Source: Paralvinella palmiformis
Taxonomy: Eukaryota; Annelida; Polychaeta; Terebellida; Alvinellidae
Assembly (NCBI GenBank): GCA_025642065.1
Contig: JAODUP010000308.1
Location: forward strand, 186,001-250,000
Direction of reading: 5' to 3'
DNA length: 64,000 bases
In this document: in pieces, positions 52,589 to 63,800 of the stretch
Numbering within the stretch: position 1 is the stretch's first letter
How the letters are laid out: every line of letters begins with the position of its first letter
The notes under the pieces: generated by a model
The model's database searches: none
What the model saw: the letters and a program-made list of their open reading frames with translations, nothing else
Told to the model about the DNA's origin: nothing
Program-made: the position numbers and the translations under genes

Positions 52589-52894
52589 ATCCGTGATAGC
52601 ACAGTTAGTTAGAGCGTAGGACTCGTAGCCGAACAGTCGCAGGTTCGAGGCTCCATGAGCTGCAATGCCATCATGTGCGACTGGTTCACTCATCCATAAA
52701 AAATTAGTACCTGACAGGACGTGGTGGCTATGTGTGAGTAACACTTTGCACCTATAATGGCAGCATGCGTTGTATGCTCGCTGGGAGATGACATATGTGC
52801 TGGGTGGAAACAGGTCAGGGATAATAATATTATAAATAATGATTGTCTAGCTGAATAGGGCGCTATATAAATATCACATATTATTAATATTATG
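52589..52894 (+). mobile_element. SINE family C, full-length
   Basis: tRNA-like head GATAGCACAGTTAGTTAGAG with CGTAGGACTCGTAGCC, B box CAGGTTCGAGGCTCC, then body GTACCTGACAGGACGTGGTG, CCTATAATGGCAGCATGC, GTGCTGGGTGGAAACAGGTC, and tail GCTGAATAGGGCGCTATATA with AATATCACATATTATTA. The tail resembles the 3' end of the L2-like LINE at 60400-60436 (GAATAAGGCACTATATAAAA). A truncated copy stands at 1438-1613 (minus). Confidence 0.9.
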
Positions 52895-53114
52895 CTACAC
52901 ATAAATATATTTTCATTCATATTTTTAGTCAAAATATTGGTTGCTAATTAGGCCAATAAAGTTACATTTTTAATAATTCACAAAATATATTTTCATTCAA
53001 ATTAGCACCATTTTGGTTTAATTATGCAGTAAGACAGATGTGGGAGTATTTCCATTTTTCACTTTACTGAAAATTTATTAATTGCCAGCAGCAACCACAC
53101 AACTAACAGGGAGG

Positions 53115-53285
53115 ACGTACTGATGGTGCAGCGGTTAGGGAATTGCACTGCAAACCTCCAGGTTGTCGGTTCAAATCCTGCCTGTATTTGTGTGAATCAC
53201 TCCCCCTTCGCAGATGCCCATTGGCCACATGTTCCCGGTATAAGGCTAAGCAAATCAACTGGTAACATAACTTTAACATAATTTT
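53115..53285 (+). mobile_element. tRNA-derived SINE, family D
   Basis: GATGGTGCAGCGGTTAGGGA (A box), CACTGCAAACCTCCAGG, GTCGGTTCAAATCCTGCC (B box), then CACTCCCCCTTCGCAGATGC, CCATTGGCCACATGTTCCCG and GGCTAAGCAAATCAACTGG. The last part resembles GAGGCTAATCAAACTGACC in the SINE-like unit at 63102, so they may be related. Confidence 0.75.
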
Positions 53286-53653
53286 AAAAGGTGAACTTGC
53301 ATAACGTAGGAAATACGCTAAAAACTAGTGAACGAACATTACCATATTCCAATTTGTTGATATTGAAGTCACCTTTTTGAACGTAACTGATGATGCCTGG
53401 GCATTACTCCGAAGTTGAGATACCCATACCCAATCCAACTTGCAGGACGCCATCAACTTTGTTTACTTAAACAGACAGATTAGAACCACAGTATGGAGGT
53501 TTATAACCAGTTTTCTTACAACTAGGCAAATTTATTGTGAAATCAAATATTTATTTTCGCGTGGCAAGTCATCTTCACACTGAAAAGGGCGTGGTATGCC
53601 AGTGAACAAATGAAACTGCTGGTTTATGTTTTCCTGGTAAATCTTTTATGTCA

Positions 53654-53698
<45 letters not shown>

Positions 53699-54429
53699 AT
53701 CATCTTAACCTCTTTAATACCGGACTTACATAATAAAGTAAATGTATGTATCTGGCATAATATATCGTGGATATTTACAGTGGGTTGGTACAATTTCCAT
53801 TTTTTTTAAACGAAATGTGCTAGCACATTCTGTTTAAGGAACACCTGACTGGTCCCACCATTTGGTTTTACATTTGCTGACTGAACATTTAAATTTACTT
53901 TAACAGCGTCATTTCACTTAGAGACTGGCATTAGTGAAGAATATACACAATGAAACATGCAGAAAAAAATAAGCTAGCATTTAGCATTAATACAAATATT
54001 CAGATGAATGAAACAATGAACAACATCAACAGATAAACCAATACTGATTATAAGAGAACTTTTAGTCGAAATGAAGCCCCATCCATGATCAGACTAGTAA
54101 TGTGGTTGGCCATAGACATGTAGGACAAAGTCTGAAGAGTGTTTCATCCAGCATTTCATTGTGCTGTATTGCCTTCCATGAGCATTTATGATCTGATGAT
54201 TTACATTTTAGAAATGTGATTTTGCTCTCACTCTAGAGTTATACAATAATACTGATATTATATGTTCCTTATCTGGCAATTAATACATTTTAAATATGGA
54301 ACTTCACGACTTGTATATGTATATACATAACATTAATAACAAATAATTTAGTGATATGATCAAGTTAAGGAAGTTACGTAATAACATAATATTTAGATAA
54401 GCAAAAACGGTTTCCTTATCTGTATATTA
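53286..54429. other. non-coding; (TA)n at 53656-53696
   Basis: No supported gene. The TA microsatellite is about 20 units long. Confidence 0.5.
53656..53696. repeat. (TA)n microsatellite
   Basis: About 20 TA units. Confidence 0.95.
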
Positions 54430-54795
54430 TCACGATTTTGAATTATATTCTAAATATTATTGTATCAAACCTTATCCCTAAACATTATTGTATTTGGCAT
54501 TCTTCCTAAACATTATTGTTTCTGAAATTCTCCCTCAACATTATTGTATTTGACATTCTCCTTAAACATTACTGTATTTGACATTCTCCCTAAACAGTAT
54601 TGTGCATGTATTTGACATTCTCTCTAAAGATTCCAGTATGCCACACTATCACTAAGGATTGTTGTATTCCACATTCTTTCTGAATATTAATGTATTTCAC
54701 ATTCTCCATAAAATTGCTGTATTTCACGTACTTTCTAAAGAATGTCTTGTGTGATATTTTCCCTAAACATCGTTGTGTGGAACTTCCTCCTTGAA
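54430..54795. repeat. decayed minisatellite, unit about 32-36 bp
   Basis: The unit TCCCTAAACATTATTGTATT followed by TGACATTC recurs at least ten times with growing divergence (for example TTCCTAAACATTATTGTTTC, TCCTTAAACATTACTGTATT, TCACTAAGGATTGTTGTATT). The best-kept copies are at 54460-54600. A minus-strand 75-codon frame there is its translation. Confidence 0.88.
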
Positions 54796-54884
54796 CTAAC
54801 AAAATATTATCAAACAATATGTAAACATTAAAGGTTTGTCTTCCTGCTGACAGTCCAGGGATAATTTAGTTGGCATGTGTCTGT

Positions 54885-55425
54885 ACTCAATGTTTACACA
54901 ACGAGTTGTTATTGGTATACAGCTATGTACAATACTTGTACAGAGTTAGTGTATAGTTGTGTACATGGTGTTTACACAGAGCTGAGGTTAATGGTTAATT
55001 AATAATATTTACACAAAGCTAGTGTTAGTGTATAACTGTGTTTAGTGTTTAAATGAACTTAGTGTTGTTCACATAGTTGGATTGTTAGCGCTTATTGAAT
55101 TTGGTTGTGTTTGTATATACCTATGTAAACTGTTTACACAAAGCTGGCGTTCGTGTCTGGTGTTTAGACATAGCTATTTTTCTTTGATTATTATAGAACA
55201 GATCACCGGAATGGTTGACGTTAACATAGAACTGTTTACAATGTTTACGGAATTGTAAAGGACAGTTTTAATACACAGTTCTTGTTAGACTACAATGTTT
55301 ACATGGAGTTATTATTTGTTTGAATTATTTAGAATAGAACCGTGTACAGTGATTAGACGGGGATATTGTTAGCGTATGCTGTTTACACGGATATACTGTC
55401 CGTTTACAGCGTTTACACGGAGCTA
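54885..55425. repeat. decayed GTTTACACAGAGCTATTGTT repeat field
   Basis: GTTTACAC(A/G)(A/G)AGCT and GTTAGTGTATA(A/G)CT units alternate with uneven spacing for over 500 bases, e.g. GTGTTTACACAGAGCTGAGG, GTTTACACAAAGCTGGCG, CGTTTACACGGAGCTATTGT. The last units run into the stop codon of the UDP-glycosyltransferase-like gene, whose final codons (KSFKQQ and stop) come from this repeat. Confidence 0.8.
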
Positions 55426-57151
55426 TTGTTGTTTAAACGATTTGGTAGCCGTCAGAGTAGTGGTCGGTGAGAGTTGGGATCCTGGGATCTTCATAATTGG
55501 CGTCACGGTGGTAGAGGGCAGCACCGGTTTGACTAGCCTGTTGACGCTTTGGCCCATCCCCGGTAGGCGTCTTCGACCGTAGATATCCCACACCCTTCTC
55601 ATGCCGAGTAATATCGAGTTGGCGACGAGAAATATGGCATTCCCGAACACGATGGCCACCAGTAGGGCGATATCCATCATGGCGTATCTGGCCCACGGCA
55701 TGTGGACGGCGTACGGCTTGAGCACGTCGAAGTTGTTGGCCAGACTCAGCTCAATCCATTCTACCATCGACCGCTGCGAGGCCGGCTGCTTCATCTTCAT
55801 CATCCTCGACGGCTGCTCTAGACGTCTGCAGTAGGTGTCGTTGAAGAGGAGTTTCTTCATCGCCTGGACGAACGTTTTGATGGTCAGGTTTTCGGGCGGG
55901 ATGACGAGTCCGTGCTGGCGTCGGTCGGTCTTCCTGGCGTTCTGCCGCTGGACGGGTTGTAGGGGTATGCAGAGGATGGGCAGACTATGGTAGAGGGCCA
56001 GGTTCTGGTGATAGTTGTCGGCCGACGTGACGAGCAGACGAGTTTTGGGATGGCCGACCAGGTCGTTCAGCGGTACGTACGGCATGATCCGGACGTTGGC
56101 CGGAATCGTCTCGTCGGTCATGTCGCCGCCGTACTGCCAGATCACGTGATAGGTGTGGAAAATCTTGAAACTGGTCAGTATGGTGGTGACGATGCGAGCC
56201 GGCAGCGCTATGTTTTGGTCCAACGACATTATGATGATGCCGTCCCGAGTGGCGTTGCTGCCCTCGAGACTCGGATGATTCCTTGGCAACTGTTTTGCCT
56301 CCCGCATCAGTGCCCAGCTGACTAGGATTTCGTTGGTGACGATTGGTCGCGAGTAATCCAGCAGGAAGTTAGGTGTCCGACAGCCAGAGCCGCGATTGGA
56401 TGGCGAGATCCCGTGCGCTGATCGGCGATTTGTCGGGAACGTATTCGGCTACGAACTGTTGGTCGTCGGCCGGGAGGTTGTTGCCCAGATACCAATACAG
56501 TACCGTCCAGACGTTGACCACTCTTTGCCAGAAACTCATCTCGTCGGTGAGCTCGGTTAGAAATATTGGTACGTACGACGGCATGGCCGGCGACCAGCTT
56601 AGCCAAGGATCATAGATCTGGCTGTAGCTGACGTACGGGATCCCGTATTTGTACATCAATGCATAGTGACACCTGGTGAGTGGATGGCTGTCCACTATGC
56701 CGAGGTCGAAGGTCATGCCGCGTCTGAGTTGCCGATCGAGGATTTTGGACGAGAGCAGCTCCTTGCATAACAGATAATAACCGTTGTATTTGGCCTTAAT
56801 GTCGGCCAGCTGAGTAGTCTGGGTAACGTAGTCGAAATAGTCCATGGCGGCGTCGATCTTGCCGGCATGCATTGCGGCATTCCACTCCCAGGCTTTGACC
56901 TGATATTCGATGACTTTCACCCTCGTGGTGCTCTTCAGGTTCGCCATGTGACCGTAGAGCGACGGTAACAGCATGTGTACGGTGTGGCCTTTCTCCGTCA
57001 ACATTTCGGCCATGGTGACCAGAGGATTGACGTGGGAGTAAGATGGGAACGGTACGAGAAGGATTGTCGATGTCCTGACCACGCTGAAACAGACTGCCAC
57101 AACAACAAGGGTCATTGCCCTTGAAATCAAAGATCGCTGTTCGCCGGCCAT
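55423..57151 (-). CDS. UDP-glycosyltransferase-like gene, single exon, one frameshift
   Basis: Minus strand, ATG at 57151, stop at 55423. The first 260 codons include a signal-peptide-like AMTLVVVAVCFSVVRTSTIL, then LVPFPSYSHVNPLVTMAEML (Ser-His, the catalytic-base position of GT1 enzymes) and TFDLGIVDSHPLTR (Asp partner). At 56371 the frame meets TAA; one extra base (ACC-T-AAC) shifts it, and the other frame goes on with NFLLDYSRPIVTNEILVSWA, GIIIMSLDQNIALPARIV, YHVIWQYGGDMTD, IPANVRIMPYVPLNDLVGHP, then LLVTSADNYHQNLALYHSLP and PVQRQNARK. In ordinary UGTs the last two are FITHGG..E.xxHGVP and DQ..NA: the HGG and DQ donor-sugar residues are absent. A membrane helix MMDIALLVAIVFGNAIFLVA and a long Pro/Thr tail end the protein (about 575 residues; about 525 is usual). 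Location: ER membrane by family. No introns; clearly GC-richer than the flanks. It is either a decaying gene or a non-catalytic paralogue; the shift could be a sequence error. Confidence 0.85.
56366..56376 (-). other. frameshift site in the UGT-like gene
   Basis: On the minus strand TCG GAC ACC T AAC TTC: reading on gives a stop (TAA), skipping one base gives S-D-T-N-F-L-L-D-Y, the expected family continuation (normally D-T-D/N-x-x-x-D/E-x-P-R-P). A single base insertion is the simplest explanation. Confidence 0.8.
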
Positions 57152-57774
57152 GATGGATTTAGCTGCTATACCTGGCGAATAGATAAATGAGAAAACTTCA
57201 AATCAGTAACTTTTATCAGCTCTTTAGCCGAGTTTTACTAGTTGATACTAATCTGCAAACGTCCAGATTAAATTAACACAGTTTACCTCAGATGTGGCTT
57301 AATAGACCTACAGAAAGTATGTAATACAGAGAATATCACATAATCCAGATATTGTTTACTGAGATTTGGAATTTAATAAGGCATTTTGGCCAGTCACAGT
57401 GTTTCATTCGCTGCAGGTGACTTGTTCACGTGGGTAAAGGAAGTTCAACAGATTTTCATATATAGACATTGTTTTGTTTTTTCTGTTTCAAAATAAAACA
57501 GATTATGTTTCAAAAAGCCAATTCTACGATTTTCTACCAAACTGTCTGCCTATCGTGGTGCAATATGTAAGATCTAGTTTGCTTGCTTACATAGGAATTA
57601 CAGATGAGCCAGTTGGCCGTAAATAACCAGGCGGAGTACTCGGGTTTCTAACGTTCATTATTGACTTTACTGGCTGGGCTATGTCCCACTTTTCGAAGTT
57701 ACAGAAAGAGTCCGGGATAGAGTTATTACGAAAATCAACCGGCGTCTTTACTGAAAGTTTTCATCCAGTGGAGA
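57152..57774. other. upstream flank of the UGT-like gene, non-coding
   Basis: AT-rich; no TATA box or first exon could be assigned. TTGCTTGCTTACATAG and ATAAATGAGAAAACTTC are the only notable short runs. Confidence 0.4.
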
Positions 57775-57962
57775 TGATGATTGATGTTTTACGGCCACTT
57801 TTGTGCACAAGGTAGGCTAAATGGGCCGATCGATCACCAAAGGTAATGAAGCGAAGTCAAAGATGAAACACCCTTCAGATATACCCACGCAGAAGTTCGA
57901 ACTCAGGTGGTTACTTAGTGATCTTTGATCCAATGCGCTATCAGTTAGACCACGGAGGCGCC
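57775..57962 (-). mobile_element. SINE family A, full-length, minus strand
   Basis: Minus-strand head GGGCGCCTCCGTGGTCTAAC with B box GAGTTCGAACTTC (decayed), body GTGTTTCATCTTTGACTTCG, CTTCATTACCTTTGGTGATC, GGCCCATTTAGCCTACC, AAAAGTGGCCGTAAAACATC. No clear target duplication was found. Confidence 0.9.
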
Positions 57963-58778
57963 CCGGAGTTGTTAAAGAATAATTAGCCATCCTACATTAT
58001 ATTAGGTGAATTGGATAGATTATGTAATCTATATTTCCCAAGGTGTTGATATCACTGTCTGGATCTGTTAGGTTAGTTTGGTACAGTAATATTATTTTGA
58101 TGAGTCTTTCAAACCAGTGATCGTCACGGCATGGATACCCGAACTCACAGAAGATTAACGTGACTTATTTTAAATTGTGGCAACCGGAACACAGTCGATT
58201 GTCTAATACTAACCTCGATGTTAAATACATAGTTCTATGATGCTGTAAGCAATCTAATTCGTACTGAAGAACAAAATGTACACCTTACATTTTAACAATA
58301 ACCTAGTAACGTTAAGCGGTTAAGTCTATCACTCTTAAGAGGTTATTGTTAGCATAGAAAACAGGTAATCATCACAGTTTGAAAACGTTGATTGTGCAAT
58401 TTTACACCGATTTTTGCGATTATGAACAGTTAATGTTTGTAAAAGGATGTGGGATACGACAAATATGTCGGTGTTATGGTGTATGGACCTAAAGGTCGTG
58501 TGTATGGAATCATTTTCGTCATCTAGTGACAGAATCATCAGGGAATGAGACAGGGGAAGCCAGATAAACTACTTTTAGAAGTTTATTTGAGTGTATGAAG
58601 ATTGGTGTAGAAAGTATTTTGGAAAAACTAAACTCTGGGCCAAATATAGAATAGAAAACGTATGAATTAATAGTCTATTCACCGGTGAATGCCCCACTGA
58701 ATATGCCAACAATTTGATGCTCAGCACAAATGTAAATTTTCCACACTCTGCTGACAGACAAGGTCAGCAATTTATTTA
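57963..58778. other. non-coding; nothing recognised
   Basis: No repeat family or gene seen. The 67-codon minus-strand frame at 58335-58538 has no motif. Confidence 0.5.
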
Positions 58779-60436
58779 TGAGGATAATAACAATCATCAG
58801 GAATAAGATCATTATCGATTCCCCAAATACTACCTGCTGTATCTCCATTGATGTGGATATTATATTTAATAGGAAAATACTTGAAATGTTTAGACCATGT
58901 TCCGAAGTTGAGGTCAAGGAGATAATCACCAAGTCTTCAAACAAGTCATGTAACTTGGATCCACTGCCCACTTGGCTTTTGAAGAAATCTGTGCATCAAC
59001 TTCTGCCACTGATAACAGCCATCAACTACCTTTGCGTTCGAAATGAGCCACCATAACCCCACTCCTCAAGAGATCTGGGCTGGATAAGGAAGATATGAAG
59101 AATTATCATCCCATTTCTAACCTTCCTTTCATCTCCTCTTCAAACTTATTGAAAAGATACTGTCAAGGCGTATAGAAGAGCATGGTGACCTCCGTGACGG
59201 TTATCAGTCTGGTTATCATAGAGGTCAATCAACAGAAACTGCACTCTTGAAAGAGCACAGTGACATTGCTGAGGCTCTTGATGAAGGATCCATGACTGCA
59301 TTAATTATGTTTGATTAATCTGCAGCTTTGATGTAATCAATACCACTGAAGTGTTTAGAAGTTTCCTTTGGTATCAAGGAGAAGGCCGTAACATGGGTAA
59401 AGTCGTACCTCGCTGATAGAACTCAATGTGTTTCAGCGGTAGATAAAACATCACCAGATGTATGTCTTCCTTTTGGGGTAACACAAGGATCTGTTTTAGA
59501 ACCAAAGAATTACTGTATGTGTATCAAACTAGTTGGTAAATTATTAAATGGCATAATATTAAATAACATTATTATTCTGATGATAAGCAAGTGTACATGA
59601 CTTTAAAACTATGTGATAAATGGGATGATATTTCAATTGAAGATTGTATTGAAGACATAATATTTGCATGAATAGCAAGATGGTGAAATTTAATAAGGAT
59701 TAGACCGAATTCATGGTTTTCTCATCCAAGGAACATGTGAAGAAAACTGAGTATCTTCGCATTAAGGTAGGATCCAGTTATATAAATTATAGGATTTATT
59801 TTTAAATATTTAAGTGATGAGACATGCAAGACTTTAGTCCAAGCCCTTATTATTTCTCGACTGGACTATGGCAGTGTATTGTTATATAATATCCCCCCTC
59901 TCTCTGACAAACCTCCTACATTGAGTGCAAGACTGTGGTGCACGTCTCAGGTGACACGCACTCGCAAAAAGGAACATAAAACACCAATTTTGTTCCAGCT
60001 GCACTGGCTTCCTGTACGTTTGAGATCACTGTACAAGATCCAATTTCATATTTTCATCACTGTATCTAAGTGATCTGATCCAAAAGTATATACCTGTGAG
60101 AATGTTCAGATCTGAGTCCTGTTCACTTTTGATGGTAATAAAAAGCCATACAGCAATGTACCTAAAGAAATCCGTCTGAGCAGCAGTTTCCAGGATGTGG
60201 ATTAAGTTGCCAAATCATATTAAACATACAATAATAAAGAAATATTTTGTAGAGTTCTCAAAACCCACTTATTTAATTTACCCTATTTATAATATATATA
60301 AGCCAATGTATTAATGTATAAAATATGTTATTGTTATATGAGCTTAGAATATGTTTTAATTATGTTTTAACTGTAAAGAGCCTTGAAGCAATTCAAGTTG
60401 AATAAGGCACTATATAAAATACTATTATTATTATTG
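58779..60436 (+). mobile_element. L2-like LINE, broken but with intact 3' end
   Basis: Plus strand: EMFRPCSEVEVKEIITKSSN then KSCNLDPLPTWLLKK (region before the polymerase), the fingers in another frame (NYHPISNLPF, LLEKILSRRIEEH), GYHRGQSTETALLKEHSDIA, the first catalytic stretch (ALIMFD with a stop, SAAFDVINT-like), VKSYLADRTQCVSA-like, then FGVTQGSVL-like. The F-A-D-D box region is replaced by DDKQVYMTLKLCDKWDDIS. The C-terminal LIISRLDYGSVLLYN and FQLHWLPVRLRSLYKIQFHI follow. It ends GAATAAGGCACTATATAAAA and a short ATT array. Frequent stops show that it is inactive. 5' end absent. Confidence 0.87.
60400..60436 (+). other. 3' tail of the L2-like LINE, shared with SINE family C
   Basis: GAATAAGGCACTATATAAAA then TACTATTATTATTATTG. 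SINE family C ends GAATAGGGCGCTATATAAAT then ATCACATATTATTA. The shared stretch is where an L2-type reverse transcriptase would recognise RNA. Confidence 0.75.
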
Positions 60437-60992
60437 AATCCCTTCTTGTGGGATATTGATCCATAAGGAGCTCACATCCAGGATACAGAGTTTGGGAAAA
60501 TAATGTTCAGTTGACTGTTTTATGTTTTACCTCTGCACAATGGTGTAGAGAACAATTGATGTGCACAAACAAATGTATTAGTTTGTTTGTCATAGTATTC
60601 CATAAGCGAATTTTTCTTCTAAATAAATATGTGTTGCCTATGTACATGCATACACACAGACAGACAGACAGACATACAACATATACATATTGATAGACAG
60701 GCATACATATACAGACAGATAGCCAGACAGACATATATGCAATTAATAGAGGTCTCAGTCCTAATGTCTCATTAACATGGCTGCTACCAGATGCCAATCA
60801 AACAAAAACTTTTCTTGGTTAAGTATAATTATGTTATTGTCACATGTAACTGAGTTAAATAAATTATAACAGTGACTTAAACTCACAGATTTATAAAAAA
60901 AATTGGCATAATTCTGTAGAATTTATTTCGTTTAGTATATACTTGCTTGGATTAATTCAGTTGATCTTTTTCCATGATGGATACTATACATA

Positions 60993-61028
<36 letters not shown>

Positions 61029-61200
61029 CGTGCGAATGTGTGTGTCATTTAACTCTATACTCATTTTTATTATGATCGCTTACGATGTCATATCCTAAAA
61101 TCTTTGGACAATAGGCATAACACACTTGCCAAATTAATCGTAGTACACTCTCAGCCAACCAGTTTATAACCTTGACCATGTTGTTGTCTGTAATGTGGTA
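60437..61200. other. non-coding with (CAGA)n and (TG)n
   Basis: ACAGACAGACAGACAGAC at about 60656-60673 with looser CAGA/CATA units to 60732; (TG)n at 60995-61032 followed by TGCG units. Confidence 0.6.
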
Positions 61201-61375
61201 TTGTTATACAAATGCTCAGGTCATGGCCTGGCTGGCAGCCACATACCTCTCTCTATCAGCCGAGTTAAAATTCCCTCATGACTGTGACCTGAAGGATGTT
61301 TCATCTTACATTTTGCCTCGTTTGCCTTTGGAGGTCACGTGGTCCGTTTAGCCGGCTGCAGTATGATGCACACAC
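61200..61375 (+). mobile_element. SINE family A-like remnant
   Basis: The tail part GAAGGATGTTTCATCTTACA, GCCTCGTTTGCCTTTGGAGG and TGGTCCGTTTAGCCGGC follows the family A order. The upstream segment (GGCCTGGCTGGCAGCCAC) no longer shows clear A and B boxes. Confidence 0.55.
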
Positions 61376-63101
61376 CAAAAAAAAAACCTATATGTAATGG
61401 CAGTGTGCCAACTAATTAAAATGTCCTGCTATATTTAACTTCCGCAGATTTGGAATTTTTATAAACGAGCACACAGTATAAGATAGAGATTTATTTATAA
61501 TAACAAAGCATAAGTTATTAATGTAGATCGATTGATCATAAAAATGGAACCCGAGTATGACCCTGATTGCTTTGTAATATTATCAATATAGGTGAAACAA
61601 CCGTTATTAATTATTAACTGTTGGAGCGATGTTTTGTGAGACTTTGGCGTCGAACAGTTCTGTTTGAACTTCCATGATTGTTACAGATAATAAGGACAAG
61701 GACAATGAAGCAGCTAATGGATGAAATTAATGCCACTGTGTCAGAGTATATTTATTCTACGTGCAGTGTGGAGGATGTTACGACAACAATCTGTAGTGTT
61801 GACCACAAACTTGCTTAATCAGCATTTAAGTAATCATAAATGTGATTACTTTATCAAGGTAATCCAATACGAGTCAGTGTGATTACTTAAGATTTAATTT
61901 CCGTGAATATCAGTTGAAATTTGTAGTGAGCAGTGTATTTGGCAGCGATTTTTTATTACGTTGCACTTGATCGTAACCCCCCCCCCACCCCCATCATCCC
62001 ACCCAATTTTTACATAACCTATCGATAATTGATGGTTTTATATAACGGAAGACGTCAGTTGAGGTTTTCTGATCAGATGCGTAATCGTTTATTAAGATTG
62101 CGCAATTAGGTGTAGTGAGTGGAAGTGGAAATAAACGGTAATTTCCACCCCGCCATCCAATGACGTATGCCGTGAGCCGGTATAAACCATTGGTTACCAG
62201 GACGACGTTTATAAATAGCCCGGAACACGTACGGACTCGATCGTAGACTGCGTAACATACTTCCTGCGGGAGAAATAACCGGGTCACTTATTGTTTCGAC
62301 ATTAATTAGCTCTGATGTTGGAGGGAAAACATTGCTTAATCGATCTGACTCGGAACACCTCCGTGGTGTATCCCGTTTGGAGAGCGATTTATATTTTTAC
62401 TTGAATTAATTGTTGAAATCGATTTATGGCTGATCATGATACATGGGGCCACACGAAATCCTCATCAGTATCGCCTCACATTTTATGATAGAGGCTATAT
62501 AGTTATCTAGTCGGCTAGATTTTTGTGTCATATGTTATTCTGAGAAATTGTTTCTGTAGTTTTTTGTAATTAAATCTAGATGCAGTTTTAATTTTGGTTC
62601 TGAACTCTGAATGATCTGCCATAGCTTATAAATATATGAATACTGGAATATAGATAGCTGGATAGACAGATAGATAGATATTATAGACAGATAAATTGGT
62701 TGATTTATAGATAGATAGATATAATCCTTTATTTCCTATTCAAGTCCTATTCAGGTACATTACCCCTGGATGGCTTCACCTGATAAAGATGTGTATGTGT
62801 GCGTGTGCGCGCGTATGTGTATAGAATGTATTCCCAATATTTAGATAACTAATGTAATATACTGCTGAAAGTATTATAAAGATACATTATAATTCAGTAA
62901 TACTGTAACTTTTTTGTTTGTGGGGGGGGGGGGGGATGTTGTAGTATTCCCATTGGTTTTGTAAAAGATAAGGTCCGATGTTTTATTATCTTTTAACATC
63001 TTGTCTAGGTTAAAAAAATAGATCACACAGTGGTGCTACTAAAAGTCAATGCCGAATATTTATATACACGTCACGTCAGTGTTTGCTTTTCTCATAACAA
63101 G
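61376..63101. other. non-coding; homopolymer and GATA-type repeats
   Basis: A C-run CCCCCCCCCACCCCC at about 61977-61991, GATA/GACA-rich repeats at 62650-62725, GT/GC-rich at 62790-62820, and a G-run of about 15 at 62922-62936. No gene was recognised; the 97-codon minus frame at 61994-62287 has no motif. Confidence 0.5.
62650..62725. repeat. (GATA)n-like interrupted microsatellite
   Basis: ATAGATAGCTGGATAGACAG, ATAGATAGATATTATAGACA, then ATAGATAGATAGATATA. Confidence 0.85.
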
Positions 63102-63245
63102 GTGTGCTCGTAGCACAGTTGTTAGAGCGTGTCTTGTAAGCCTAGAGACTCTGGTTTGAATCCGACCGTGTTTATTTGTGTTGGTGGGATATGTCCCCTA
63201 GATAAGCCAGGTGTGGCCAGTGCCGAGGCTAATCAAACTGACCAC
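63102..63245 (+). mobile_element. tRNA-derived SINE-like element with CACT tail
   Basis: TGCTCGTAGCACAGTTGTTA (A box), GAGCGTGTCTTGTAAGCC, CTGGTTTGAATCCGACC (B box), then GGGATATGTCCCCTAGATAA, GGCCAGTGCCGAGGCTAATC-AAACTGACC, and a CACT microsatellite at 63246-63275 as tail. Confidence 0.75.
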
Positions 63246-63275
63246 CCACTCACTCACTCACTCACTCACTCACTC
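63246..63275. repeat. (CACT)n microsatellite
   Basis: About seven CACT units directly after the SINE-like element. Confidence 0.95.
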
Positions 63276-63615
63276 TGTGTATAACTCTTATTCGGAACAT
63301 ATGCATCACTTTACGAGTGGTTGTGAAATAGGTTTTGTCATATCAGGAATAGTCGTCCTAATCGATAGACATGATGAGACGGTTCGGTTATTATTGGGAT
63401 GGTGTTTTAATTGTTATTACCTGAATCACCATTAGCCGCTGAAACACTGGCTTTAGCCACTCTCCGACGTTAGCCGAAAATTAGTTAATAGTTGAGGGAT
63501 AACTTTAACTGAAGTGGATATATTTTCTCCGTGGTTCAATAACCAGTGTATCTTAGGGAGACGCATATGGTCCGCAACTTACTGCTTCCCAATAATTAGG
63601 CCTAATTCTAACCAA
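63276..63615. other. non-coding; GCTGAAACACTGG/TTAGCC motifs
   Basis: CATTAGCCGCTGAAACACTG-GCTTTAGCCACTCTCCGACG-TTAGCCGAAAATTAG repeats TTAGCC three times. No gene was recognised. Confidence 0.45.
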
Positions 63616-63800
63616 ACTTAGAATTTACGGTAGATGGCACGTTTGGTGGAGTAAATCTGATCAGTTGCCTCACTGGATCCGATGAAAAACTCCTACTATA
63701 GTGCTACTGCCGAGATTCGAACCTCCGACCACCCGCACGGCATCTCCAGGAGTAAGAGCCCAACGTTCCAACCCTTGAGGCCATAGAGTATCTCGGTCAG
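63616..63800 (-). mobile_element. tRNA-derived SINE-like element, minus strand
   Basis: Minus strand: TACTCTATGGCCTCAAGGGT with TGGAACGTTGGGCTCTTACT (A-box region), GGTCGGAGGTTCGAATCTCG (B box), then GCAGTAGCACTATAGTAGGA and GATCCAGTGAGGCAACTGAT. The B box GGTTCGAATCT is intact. It may be an isolated SINE copy of a family not otherwise seen here. Confidence 0.65.

Noticed and set aside
52589..52665. Possible functional tRNA genes at SINE heads (also 53115, 63102, 63700)
   Set aside because: They keep A and B boxes but do not close into clean acceptor and anticodon stems, and they are followed by SINE bodies.
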